The notes under the pieces: generated by a model
The model's database searches: none
What the model was told of the DNA's origin: nothing
The model's input: the letters and a program-made list of their open reading frames with translations, nothing else
DNA from: Bacteroidota bacterium
GTDB lineage: Bacteria > Bacteroidota > Bacteroidia > Chitinophagales > Saprospiraceae
Direction of reading: 5' to 3'
Length of the DNA stretch: 64,000 nt
NCBI GenBank assembly: GCA_017857395.1
Contig: JAFMDF010000016.1
Location: 1-64,000, forward strand
Shown here: piece by piece, positions 6,003 through 13,689 of the stretch
Position numbering within the stretch: position 1 is the stretch's first letter
How the letters are laid out: the number at the start of each line of letters is the position of its first letter
Translations under genes and position numbers: made by a program

Positions 6003-7532
6003 CTACTTTACCTTCAAAGTTAATTCATAGACATCTTTTCTTCTATCCTTTAGATTCCGAACACTTCCAAAAGAATGTAATTCTAATAATGGATTTAAAT
6101 CTACATCTCCTATCAGCGTCATTTCTGTATTAGGAGTAGCCTCTGCTTTGATACCATTGGTTGGAAAAGCAAAATCACTTGGTGTAAATATGGCAGCTTG
6201 CGCAAATTGAATGTCCATATTATTCACCTTGGGTAAATTACCTACACAACCAGCAATAGCTACATAACACTCATTCTCAATCGCTCTAGCTTGCGCACAG
6301 CTACGTACCCGCATATACCCATTTTGAGTGTCTGTTAAGAATGGAACAAAGAGGATTTGCATCCCTTGGTCCGCCAAAATTCTAGATAACTCAGGGAATT
6401 CGACATCATAGCAAATCAATATGCCAATCTTCCCACAATCCGTATCAAAGACTTTTACTTGATTACCACCAACCATCCCCCAACTACTTTTTTCAGAAGG
6501 GGTAATGTGAATCTTCTCATATTTTTCAGTTGTTCCATCTCTTCGACACAGAAATCCAACATTTAATAAGCTACCATCGGCTTGAATTTCTGGCATCGAC
6601 CCTGTGATGATATTGACATTATAAGCAATGGCAAACTCAGCTAATTTTTCTTTTAACGGTTCTGTAAATTCTGCTAGTTTCCGAATGGCGTCTGCTGCTG
6701 ATAAATGATTGTAAGGTGCCATCAAAGGCGCATTAAAAAATTCTGGAAAAAGGGCAAAATCACTTTGATAATCACTTACTGCATCTATAAAATACTCTGC
6801 TTGTTCACAAAAAGCATTAAAGTCCTTAAAATGCCGCATCTGCCATTGTACCAAACCTAATCTAATTACCGTTTTTTTGGCATTCACCAATAATTCCTTC
6901 TCTTGGTAATAGATATTATTCCATTCCATCAAGGTGGCATAATCCATAGACTCCTTATCCCCTGGCAGGTAATCTGTCAATACTTTTCGAACGTGAAAGT
7001 CATTCGACAATTGAAAGTTAAGTACAGGATCATGAATCTCTCGCTGTCTCACCTTTCCGATATATTCTTTCGGTTTCAATTCGTCCGCATATTTTCTATA
7101 ATTAGGGATTCTTCCCCCAAACATAATGGCTCTTAAATTTAAGCTCTCACAAAGCTCTTTTCTAGCATCATACAATCGTCTACCCAATCTTAACCCTCGG
7201 TGTTCTGGGTGGATAAATACATCTATACCATATAGAATATCCCCATCAGGATTATGTGTTTCAAAGTTGTAATTACCTGTAATTTGAGCATAGGTATGTT
7301 TATCCCCATAGTCCTTATAATCAACGATAAGTGATAAAGCAGTACCTACCATTTTTCCATCATGCAATACGCAAAGTTGTCCCTCTGGAAAAACTTCAAG
7401 CAGTTTTCTAATGTGGTGTTCTTCCCATATAGAATTGAGCCATTGAGGATAAGATTTTTGCATAGAAGTTCTTAAATCCAAATAATCTTCTAATCGCAGA
7501 TTTCGGAGTTCTACAGCCACAACTTCATTCAT
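6003..7532 (-). CDS. GNAT acetyltransferase-nitrilase fusion protein
   Basis: A 509-aa two-domain cytoplasmic enzyme. Residues 1-190 form a GNAT N-acetyltransferase: VFIHPEHRGLRLGRRLYDARKE carries the acetyl-CoA pyrophosphate loop (RxxGxG/R variant). Residues 220-505 form a carbon-nitrogen hydrolase with the Glu-Lys-Cys triad: E in LFPEFF, K in YEKIHITP and C in ILICYDVEFPE. This GNAT-CN hydrolase fusion is a known Bacteroidota/Proteobacteria architecture, but its substrate is not established to my knowledge. The neighbours are ATP-grasp ligases and a desuccinylase-like hydrolase under the same promoter type, which suggests amide or peptide-like small molecules (inference). The leader is about 170 nt from promoter 7710-7743 and contains an AT-rich hairpin near 7629-7649. 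Confidence 0.9.
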   Translation of the reverse strand: MNEVVAVELRNLRLEDYLDLRTSMQKSYPQWLNSIWEEHHIRKLLEVFPEGQLCVLHDGKMVGTALSLIVDYKDYGDKHTYAQITGNYNFETHNPDGDILYGIDVFIHPEHRGLRLGRRLYDARKELCESLNLRAIMFGGRIPNYRKYADELKPKEYIGKVRQREIHDPVLNFQLSNDFHVRKVLTDYLPGDKESMDYATLMEWNNIYYQEKELLVNAKKTVIRLGLVQWQMRHFKDFNAFCEQAEYFIDAVSDYQSDFALFPEFFNAPLMAPYNHLSAADAIRKLAEFTEPLKEKLAEFAIAYNVNIITGSMPEIQADGSLLNVGFLCRRDGTTEKYEKIHITPSEKSSWGMVGGNQVKVFDTDCGKIGILICYDVEFPELSRILADQGMQILFVPFLTDTQNGYMRVRSCAQARAIENECYVAIAGCVGNLPKVNNMDIQFAQAAIFTPSDFAFPTNGIKAEATPNTEMTLIGDVDLNPLLELHSFGSVRNLKDRRKDVYELTLKVK

Positions 7533-7709
7533 TTTTCAGTATTTTTTAAATTAAAAATCAAGTAGAAAACGGGTACTTTAAATTAAGTCATTTAAAATAA
7601 CCTCCCTGCATTTTTTAATATATCAGGTGTTTATTGTCGGACACAATAAAAAGTAGCCTGAAAATAAATTCCCAGACCCTTATCAATCATTATTTTTTCA
7701 GAATAAGCG

Positions 7710-7743
7710 CAATATTACCTGCCAATTCTGAATTAAAACTGAA
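7710..7743 (-). promoter_or_regulatory. Direct-repeat promoter of the GNAT-nitrilase gene
   Basis: Minus strand: TTCAGTTT (7743-7736), 3 bp, TTCAGAAT (7732-7725), 7 bp, TAATATTG (7717-7710; one mismatch). It is divergent from 7820-7853, 76 bp apart. Confidence 0.72.
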
Positions 7744-7819
7744 TAGTTTCTTACTAAAATTTAATCCAATAAATTGAATTCTAGCAAAGTCAAATAATTT
7801 TATTTAGGTCACTCAAAAA

Positions 7820-7853
7820 TTCAAATTTTATTCAGAATCTGCCGCTACTTTTG
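7820..7853 (+). promoter_or_regulatory. Direct-repeat promoter of short protein copy 2
   Basis: TTCAAATT (7820-7827), 3 bp, TTCAGAAT (7831-7838), 7 bp, TACTTTTG (7846-7853). It is 83 bp upstream of the ATG at 7936 and probably also serves the phosphatase at 8257. Confidence 0.8.
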
Positions 7854-7935
7854 CTCCATAAATCTAAATCACAAAATCCCTTTTTCTCTTTTAATAAAAT
7901 TTATGACAAGGAGAAAAGACAAGAACATTTAAAAA

Positions 7936-8091
7936 ATGATTAAAGTAAAAGCATATTTCCGATTAATGAACTGGAAATGGGCGAAATCTAGACAAATAGT
8001 CCTTATGGAGGATATAGCCGACGAAGACGAAATTACAGAATTCGACTCAAGCCCCTATTTAGGATGGATGGAAAAAGAAAGGCAGTATTAG
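7936..8091 (+). CDS. Short conserved protein, PYLGWME family, copy 2
   Basis: A 51-aa protein from ATG 7936 to TAG 8091. It is paralogous to 2561-2737: both have YxRLMxWKW near the N-terminus, an acidic middle (ADEDEITEFD) and PYLGWMEKE near the C-terminus. It has no signal peptide, no membrane span and no Cys. It lies between a direct-repeat promoter and the second LMW phosphatase gene, mirroring copy 1 although in the reverse order. I recognise no described family. The two-copy conservation and the fixed partner suggest a real protein, perhaps an adaptor or inhibitor of the phosphatase (inference). Confidence 0.68.
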   Translation: MIKVKAYFRLMNWKWAKSRQIVLMEDIADEDEITEFDSSPYLGWMEKERQY

Positions 8092-8143
8092 TTAGTACCA
8101 ATGAATTTTGTGGCAAAATTCAAACTCACGCAATAGCAATAGC

Positions 8144-8194
8144 TACTTTAGGGAGATAGCGATATACTTATGCTTTAGCTATCTCCCCAAAGTA
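8144..8194 (+). other. Long hairpin between short protein and phosphatase genes
   Basis: TACTTT-A-GGGAGATAGC (8144-8160) pairs with GCTATCTCCC-C-AAAGTA (8178-8194): 10 bp, one A/C mismatch, 6 bp, 17-nt loop. No T-run follows, so it may be a processing or stability structure rather than a terminator. It matches the hairpin at 2968-3015 in design, with paired base changes in the arms. Confidence 0.6.
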
Positions 8195-8256
8195 AGCACA
8201 TTTGCTTAATGCAATAATTTTAAACTACAATTCTTACCTGATTTATCAATTCAATC

Positions 8257-8784
8257 ATGAAAATACTATTTGTTTGTTTAGGCAATATTTGCCGTTCACC
8301 TCTTGCGGTAGGTGTGCTACAAAAGCAAGTGGATAAGCTAAATTTAACTTGGCAGATAGCCTCAGCTGGTTTAGCTAATAAATATGTAGGCTGCACCGCT
8401 GACCCAAGAGTACTAACCGTTGCTAAAAGACATAGCGTTGATTTATCTCAACACATCGCTCGAAAATTTCAAGTTAGTGATTTTGACCAATATGATAGAA
8501 TTATCACAATGGATGACGAATTGGCGAACCGATTGAGAGCAAAAGCCGTCAATTTAACTCAAGCAGATAAAGTAGGTTTATTGCCTGATTTCTTAATTGG
8601 CTTGGGCGATAATGTGGATATGCCTGACCCCTACTTTTGGGATATTGAACTATTTGAATCTTTATTTATAAAAATAAAAACTGCCTGTCAATTACTTGTA
8701 GAGACGTATAATACACCAGATATTTTAGATTTATTTGAAGATACAATGACGACTAATGCATTGGGATTGGCACAAAGAGCTTAA
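8257..8784 (+). CDS. Low-molecular-weight protein tyrosine phosphatase, copy 2
   Basis: 175 aa, the same length and layout as the copy at 1768. It has P-loop CLGNICRSP (C7, R13) and acid loop MPDPYFWD with D at about 124. The C-terminal tail ALGLAQRA matches ALELSKRA of copy 1. The two proteins look about 70 percent identical by eye, so this is an old rather than recent duplication. No direct-repeat site lies directly upstream. It is most likely co-transcribed with the short protein gene at 7936 through the hairpin 8144-8194. A terminator follows at 8819-8861. The phosphatase call is firm; the target is unknown. Confidence 0.92.
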   Translation: MKILFVCLGNICRSPLAVGVLQKQVDKLNLTWQIASAGLANKYVGCTADPRVLTVAKRHSVDLSQHIARKFQVSDFDQYDRIITMDDELANRLRAKAVNLTQADKVGLLPDFLIGLGDNVDMPDPYFWDIELFESLFIKIKTACQLLVETYNTPDILDLFEDTMTTNALGLAQRA

Positions 8785-8818
8785 TCAATTTCTTGTTTTA
8801 AAGAGGTATTGTTTGCTA

Positions 8819-8861
8819 TTAGCCATCAGCTAGATATTTTCTAACTGATGGCTAATTTTTT
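8819..8861 (+). terminator. Intrinsic terminator after phosphatase copy 2
   Basis: TTAGCCATCAG (8819-8829) pairs perfectly with CTGATGGCTAA (8845-8855) around 15 nt and is followed by six T (8856-8861). Confidence 0.85.
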
Positions 8862-8904
8862 ACAGACTAATTAATTTTAAAAAAGCTGATTTTCTAACCC
8901 AAAA

Positions 8905-8938
8905 TTCAGTTTATCTTCAGAATCATCCCTGTTATTTG
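8905..8938 (+). promoter_or_regulatory. Direct-repeat promoter of the ATP-grasp operon
   Basis: TTCAGTTT (8905-8912), 3 bp, TTCAGAAT (8916-8923), 7 bp, GTTATTTG (8931-8938; TTTG in place). The TTG within this box (8936) is in frame with the gene but cannot be its start. Confidence 0.75.
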
Positions 8939-9028
8939 CGCCGTCTTAAAAAAAGGAGTGACCAAAATATACCTTTTCGGTCTTTCCCTAACTTTAATAA
9001 ATTTCCAAACCTAAAAAACGAAAATTTC

Positions 9029-10483
9029 GTGTCCGTAACTAACTCTTTAAAAACAGCGACTATTATTCAACCAGGGGAATTTGAGGCGCATGAGCATTGG
9101 TATCCCAAAGCGTTGAATGCGACCATTCATCCAATGGTCCATTTCTTTTTAAATCTTAGTAGAGAGCGGATTATTACCCGTTATTGCCACATGCGTCCAA
9201 CGGTAGATTCAGGCAAATTACGAGAAATGTTAAACTATAAAGCTAAATATTTCCTTTGGGCAGGAGCAGATTTGCTGAATGTAACCTCAGCAGGAGGTAA
9301 AAGACAGATGGTGGTTATTGAAAACAATTCTTGTCCATCTGGTCAAAAATCTATGCCTTTAGTTGATGACAATCAGGAACAAGGTAGTTATCGCTTGTTA
9401 ATTGAGCGAACGTTCAAACCGTATCTTAAAAATTTAAGAAATAAGATAAAAGGCGGCTTAGCAGTTATTTATGATAAAAATCCAATGGAAACTTCTGGTT
9501 ATGCCAAGGTTATTTCGGATGTCATGAACGAACCCGTTTATTATGCCACTTTCCATAAAGAGGAAGAAGACCCTGCTGTTCGTTTTGTGGACGGTATTAT
9601 GCAAGTACGTAATGAAGTAGGGGAGTGGATACCCATTCGAGCGGCATTTAGATATGTAACTCAAAAACCATGGAATCGGTTACCCTTACATAGTAAAACA
9701 AAAATTTTAAACCCCACTTTAGCTTGTTTGGCTGGAGGACGTAATAAAATGGTGGCGGCTAAGGCGTACGATATTTTTAATGCCGAATTACAATCCTCTG
9801 GTTTAAAAATAAATATGCCCGAAACTATATGGGATGTCAGTAAAAATGAAGTACCACTTTGGGTTAAAAAAATGGGTGGACAGGCAGTTGTCAAAGTTCC
9901 TTATAGTAATGCTGGTCAAGGCGTTTTTACGATAGTAAATGAGCAAGAATTGGAGAAATTCATGGACATGGAATTTGAGTATGACCGTTTTATCGTACAA
10001 AGTTTGATAGGGAACTTTCATTGGAGTAGTACAACTGCAGCAGGAAAATTATACCATGTAGGCACTATTCCAAACGCCAAAGGGAACACTTATGTCGCAG
10101 ATATTCGGATGATGGTTAGTTCTACTGAAGATGGGATAAAACCACTATGTACCTATGCTCGTCGTTCGGAGAAACCTTTAGTTGACCATATAGAAGATGG
10201 CACCGATAGTTGGAAAATGTTAGGCACAAACCTTTCCTATAAAAACCCAGATGGTAGTTGGAATAGTGATACCAAGCGTTTGGTAATGATGGATAGAAGA
10301 GATTTTAATAAATTAGGTGTTGGATTAGATGATATGATTGAGGCTTATATTCAAACCGTACTTTCAATGGTGGCGATTGATAAAATGGCGCAAACATTAA
10401 TGAGCAAGCAAGGAAAATTCAAAATGCGCTTATTCAAAAGCTTAAATGATGATGCTAGTTTATTAAATGAAATTATGCTTTAA
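9029..10483 (+). CDS. ATP-grasp-like ligase, first gene of a three-gene operon
   Basis: A large protein of about 484 aa if it starts at GTG 9029. The frame is open back to TTG 8936, but that lies in the -7 box, so the start must be downstream. Candidates are GTG 9029 or the ATG at MVHFF near 9131. The ATP-grasp signature is in the middle: VVKVPYSNAGQGV (Lys and Gly-rich loop), then a ligand-strand YDRFIVQSLIG, then VADIRMMVS and a basic ARRSEKPL. ATP-grasp enzymes join a carboxylate to an amine through an acyl phosphate. I cannot name the substrate. The next gene, 4 bp downstream, is a second ATP-grasp protein, and the third is a desuccinylase-type hydrolase. This suggests synthesis and turnover of a small peptide or amide. 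Confidence 0.75.
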   Translation: MSVTNSLKTATIIQPGEFEAHEHWYPKALNATIHPMVHFFLNLSRERIITRYCHMRPTVDSGKLREMLNYKAKYFLWAGADLLNVTSAGGKRQMVVIENNSCPSGQKSMPLVDDNQEQGSYRLLIERTFKPYLKNLRNKIKGGLAVIYDKNPMETSGYAKVISDVMNEPVYYATFHKEEEDPAVRFVDGIMQVRNEVGEWIPIRAAFRYVTQKPWNRLPLHSKTKILNPTLACLAGGRNKMVAAKAYDIFNAELQSSGLKINMPETIWDVSKNEVPLWVKKMGGQAVVKVPYSNAGQGVFTIVNEQELEKFMDMEFEYDRFIVQSLIGNFHWSSTTAAGKLYHVGTIPNAKGNTYVADIRMMVSSTEDGIKPLCTYARRSEKPLVDHIEDGTDSWKMLGTNLSYKNPDGSWNSDTKRLVMMDRRDFNKLGVGLDDMIEAYIQTVLSMVAIDKMAQTLMSKQGKFKMRLFKSLNDDASLLNEIML

Positions 10484-10486
10484 AAC

Positions 10487-11506
10487 ATGAGGAAATTAAA
10501 AATGTTGGTTTTAACCGACCACAGCAATCATAGTTCCGAAAATTCTTTGTACACTTTAGTTCAAGCTATGCGGTTGCATCCAAGCTGCGAACAGGTAGAT
10601 GTAGCAAGTAGAGGAGATAAGTTAAATGGATTTTTTTTTAATAGGCTAGTTCCTAAAAATATATTCGTTACTAAAGTAGCTGAGGATTTCGCTTTTTCTA
10701 CAAATGGCGATGCTTTTAAAAAGAATTTACGAAGGTCATCTGTGCAGGAGTATGATGTGATTTGGTTAAGAATGCCACCTCCTTTATCTAGTGACTTTCT
10801 AGAATTTTTAATTCAAGCTTGTCCTAATCAACTCATCATCAATAATCCTGCGAGAATATATGAGACTGGAAGTAAAGCTTTTTTGCTAACATTCAAAGAT
10901 TCCTGTCCTCCAATGTCCATTTGTACGACTATTGCCGCAATTAAGGATTTCAAAAGTCAATTTCCTATTGTGCTAAAACCCTTTAGAAATTATGGTGGAA
11001 AAGGCATAATCAGAATAGATGGAAATACCGTTTGGGATGGTGGGATACAAAAGACTTTTAAGGAGTTTGCTCAACAGTATAAAGAAAAGTCTATTCCTTA
11101 TTTAGGCGTCAAATTCTTAAAAAATGTGGGACAAGGAGATAAACGAATTATCGTAGTTGATGGGCAAATTATGGGGGCATCTTTGCGCCTACCAGCCAAA
11201 GGTTCATGGATATGTAATGTGTCTCAAGGTGGTAGCTCCAACCTATCTCAAGTCACCGTAGAAGAAATAGAAATTGTCAACCAAATTAATCCAGTATTAT
11301 CCGATATGGGTATCGTGATGTATGGTATTGATACGCTAGTGGATGATAATGGAAAACGAGTTTTATCAGAAATAAATACAACAAGTATTGGAGGTTTGCC
11401 ACAAATCGCCCAAATGGAAGGTAAGCCATTAGTAGAAAAAGCCACTAATTTGATGTGGGATTATATCAACCTAAAAATTAAAGAAAAGAATGCCGTTACA
11501 AATTGA
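10487..11506 (+). CDS. Glutathione-synthase-like ATP-grasp ligase
   Basis: A 339-aa protein. The N-terminal third is a pre-ATP-grasp domain (residues 1-115, with WLRMPPPLSSDFLEFL resembling the GshB region that ends in NNPARI). The ATP-grasp fold follows: IVLKPFRNYGGKGIIRI (Lys and Gly loop, about 160-176), a basic QGDKRIIVVDGQIMGASLR strand, and the Mg-binding VLSEINTTSIGG (about 289-300). The GshB/RimK-like order is clear, but a glutathione product is not assured in Bacteroidota. It starts 4 bp after the previous gene and overlaps the next by 17 bp (11490-11506), so the three are translationally coupled. Confidence 0.85.
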   Translation: MRKLKMLVLTDHSNHSSENSLYTLVQAMRLHPSCEQVDVASRGDKLNGFFFNRLVPKNIFVTKVAEDFAFSTNGDAFKKNLRRSSVQEYDVIWLRMPPPLSSDFLEFLIQACPNQLIINNPARIYETGSKAFLLTFKDSCPPMSICTTIAAIKDFKSQFPIVLKPFRNYGGKGIIRIDGNTVWDGGIQKTFKEFAQQYKEKSIPYLGVKFLKNVGQGDKRIIVVDGQIMGASLRLPAKGSWICNVSQGGSSNLSQVTVEEIEIVNQINPVLSDMGIVMYGIDTLVDDNGKRVLSEINTTSIGGLPQIAQMEGKPLVEKATNLMWDYINLKIKEKNAVTN

Positions 11507-12464
11507 CCAAGAAGTAGAGATTATCAAAGCGTTAGATGTGCAAAAAGTGCCGAAAGGAACAATAAGCCGATTTTGGTTAAACTTAGTAACTGATGGAATG
11601 GGACAACCTGTACAAGTTCCAATTATTGTTGCCAGAGGGCATCAAGATGGGAAAGTGCTAGGGTTAACAGCTGCAGTTCACGGCAATGAATTAAATGGAA
11701 TTCCTGTTATTCAGCGTATTTTTAAGGAAATTAATATTAATGAATTAAAAGGTACAATCGTTGGTGTCCCTGTGGTTAATGTTCCTTCTTTTCAGCGAAA
11801 AAAACGCCGTTTCATTGATGGAACAGATTTGAATCATATTATGCCCGGTAAATCTAATGGCACAGTCAGTCAAATCTATGCCCATCGAGTCGTCACTAGG
11901 ATTATTAGGCAGTTTGATTATTTGATGGATTTGCATACGGCTAGTGTTGGTCGAATTAATTCCTACTATATTCGGGCGGACATGAGCGACCCGATAGTTA
12001 ATAAAATGGCACGCTTACAGTATGCGCAAATCATTGTTCATAATCCTCCGAGTGATGGAACTTTGCGAGGTACCGCCAATGAAATGAATATTCCTGCAAT
12101 TACCTTAGAAGTGGGGAATCCTAATACCTTTCAAAAAGGGATGATTCGAGAGGGTTTGACGGGTATTCACAATGTTTTGGGTTACTTAGGGATGATAGAT
12201 TGTGAGATTGATGAAGGGGACGATGATACGGTTTTATGTAAAAAATCTTATTGGATATATACGGATACTGGCGGAATTTTAACGGTTCATTCTAAAGTAG
12301 CGGAATTAGTCAAAAAGGGCGATGTTATAGCTACCATGCGAAATATTTTTGGCGATTTAATCCAAGAATATTTAGCGCCAGAAGATGGGATTGTGATTGG
12401 AAAAAGTACAAGTCCGATAAATCAGACTGGGGGGCGGATTTTGCACTTTGGAATATTGAAATAA
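11490..12464 (+). CDS. Succinylglutamate desuccinylase/aspartoacylase-family zinc hydrolase
   Basis: A 324-aa cytoplasmic M14-like deacylase. Zinc ligands are visible in AVHGNELNG (HxxE) and LMDLHTASVG (His), with the substrate and catalytic region TLEVGNPNTFQ (Glu). The C-terminal 90 residues form the beta-rich domain seen in AstE/AspA proteins (GGILTVHSKVAELVKKGDVIA). Family members remove succinyl or acetyl groups from amino acids or cleave similar amides. It overlaps the upstream ATP-grasp gene by 17 bp. In this operon it would plausibly trim or recycle the product of the ligases (inference). Only a weak AT-rich hairpin follows the stop codon. Confidence 0.9.
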   Translation: MPLQIDQEVEIIKALDVQKVPKGTISRFWLNLVTDGMGQPVQVPIIVARGHQDGKVLGLTAAVHGNELNGIPVIQRIFKEININELKGTIVGVPVVNVPSFQRKKRRFIDGTDLNHIMPGKSNGTVSQIYAHRVVTRIIRQFDYLMDLHTASVGRINSYYIRADMSDPIVNKMARLQYAQIIVHNPPSDGTLRGTANEMNIPAITLEVGNPNTFQKGMIREGLTGIHNVLGYLGMIDCEIDEGDDDTVLCKKSYWIYTDTGGILTVHSKVAELVKKGDVIATMRNIFGDLIQEYLAPEDGIVIGKSTSPINQTGGRILHFGILK

Positions 12465-12496
12465 TTGTCAAAAATTATTTTATAAATCCTAATTTA

Positions 12497-12531
12497 TTCA
12501 GATTTTATTCAGAATTAGGTGCATATATTTG
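12497..12531 (+). promoter_or_regulatory. Direct-repeat promoter with no protein gene behind it
   Basis: TTCAGATT (12497-12504), 3 bp, TTCAGAAT (12508-12515), 8 bp, TATATTTG (12524-12531). It is 35 bp long, one longer than most. It points into an 800-bp stretch without a credible reading frame. Confidence 0.72.
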
Positions 12532-12535
12532 TATC

Positions 12536-13345
12536 GTAACAAAGTGGATAATTAAAGAACTTTAATGGTTCGATATTCCCATAAAAAATGGGATTAAAAG
12601 ACGTTTTATCAATTTGATTTTAGTTGTTTGAAAAGTAAAATGTAAGTGGGTTTTAGGAAGTGTTTCCTCGGGCGAGCAAAGCTAAATTATTATCGTTTTT
12701 TTTCGATTCAAATTAGCACTTGGACCAGTCACCCTTTTTCTAAAAGGGATTTAAAAATTTAAATGGCTTGGATTAGTTTTTGAGTTTTTATGCAGGGAAG
12801 TGCTTTCTATTGGGAGTTATAAAAGTAATAGGTTTTAATTTATTCTATGCAAATAAATGCTTTAACCTTTATTTGGTTTCTATTACTAATTAAGTGGTTT
12901 GCTAAATTAGAAATAAGCTCACCTTGATACTTTGGCATTAAGCAGAAAATTGTATAATTTCATACGTTACCTATCGCTTTTTGTCCTATTAGTTTTTTGA
13001 AAATAGCATTCAATATTTAACTTACATTTATACTTAAAAAAAGCGGCATAAACAACTATTTAATCAAAATTTGTAAAACGATTGCTTAACTAAATTTTAT
13101 TTTATGAGTCAACCAAATCAGCGGAGCGCAAAGGTAACAAGCTCTCAAACTTTGCGTCAATTCTCATGAGAGCATTAGCTTAGGATGAAAGAAATTCAGT
13201 TCAAAAGGTGTCTTTATTTGAAATAGTAAAACTTATAAGAGATGTGAAAAATTGATTGATTTAGTAACTTTATCTTTTGTATAAGTACCATTTTGATAGG
13301 ACCAATATCTTTATTGACAACTGATATAAAAAGTATAACGAAATT
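12536..13345 (+). ncRNA. Gene-free 0.8-kb stretch, possibly a non-coding transcript
   Basis: No credible protein gene is seen on either strand. The predicted transcript begins like the small RNA at 758: ATCGTAA, GGATAA, then GAAC (12557-12560) pairing with GTTC (12568-12571) around a 7-nt loop. More hairpins follow: TCCCAT (12577-12582) with ATGGGA (12588-12593), and an imperfect one around the eight T near 12696-12703, where a short RNA could end. If not, the next strong stop is the hairpin at 13361-13392. Alternatively the stretch is a decayed insertion. The length of the RNA is unknown. Confidence 0.35.
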
Positions 13346-13555
13346 TCACCGGGCTAATACAAAAGCCGATTGATGGAAGTCAATCGGCTTTTGTTGTTTT
13401 AACGCCCATTTTTCTATTACGGGAAATGGAGATTGTCCAAAACCTAATTTATAAACCTTTTTGCCCGCTGCAACTAAAGCATTACTTCGTTCATTGATAA
13501 CCAAAGTAGCAGACGGGTTTAGATTGGTAATATTTGAATTTATTAAAGATTCCAT
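13346..13555 (-). pseudogene. N-terminal remnant of an aminotransferase gene
   Basis: Residues 1-46 of this frame (ITNLNPSATLVINERSNA to GFGQSPFPV) match the N-terminus of the complete aminotransferase at 22277-23533 closely in both protein and DNA. The match ends at about 13417. The frame then continues through unrelated sequence and straight through a terminator hairpin (KPIDFHQSAF is encoded by the stem). About 370 residues, including the PLP lysine region, are missing. No direct-repeat promoter precedes it, unlike the full gene. It is best explained as a duplicate deleted from residue 46 to its 3' end. Confidence 0.8.
13361..13392. terminator. Strong bidirectional terminator hairpin
   Basis: AAAAGCCGATTGA (13361-13373) pairs perfectly with TCAATCGGCTTTT (13380-13392) around a 6-nt loop. 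T-rich sequence follows on the plus strand. It could end a transcript from 12536 and, on the other strand, the remnant aminotransferase or amidotransferase transcript. Confidence 0.8.
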
Positions 13556-13689
13556 GCGTTAATTTTTATATTTCAAATGTGGCTTTTAGCATCCATTGTC
13601 GCCCTTTTAAGCCAAATTATTGAACTCTTCAGCTATATTGTAATACCGTCATACCTAACCAAAAGGGAGCGTTTTGGTAAACACATCAA

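Noticed and set aside
8936-9028. TTG start for the first ATP-grasp gene
   Set aside because: The codon is part of the -7 box of promoter 8905-8938; a start downstream of the transcript start is required.
12567-12580. GGTTCGAT resembling a tRNA/tmRNA T-loop
   Set aside because: The flanking five bases cannot form the T-stem and no acceptor or anticodon arm is found. It is part of a GAAC/GTTC hairpin instead.
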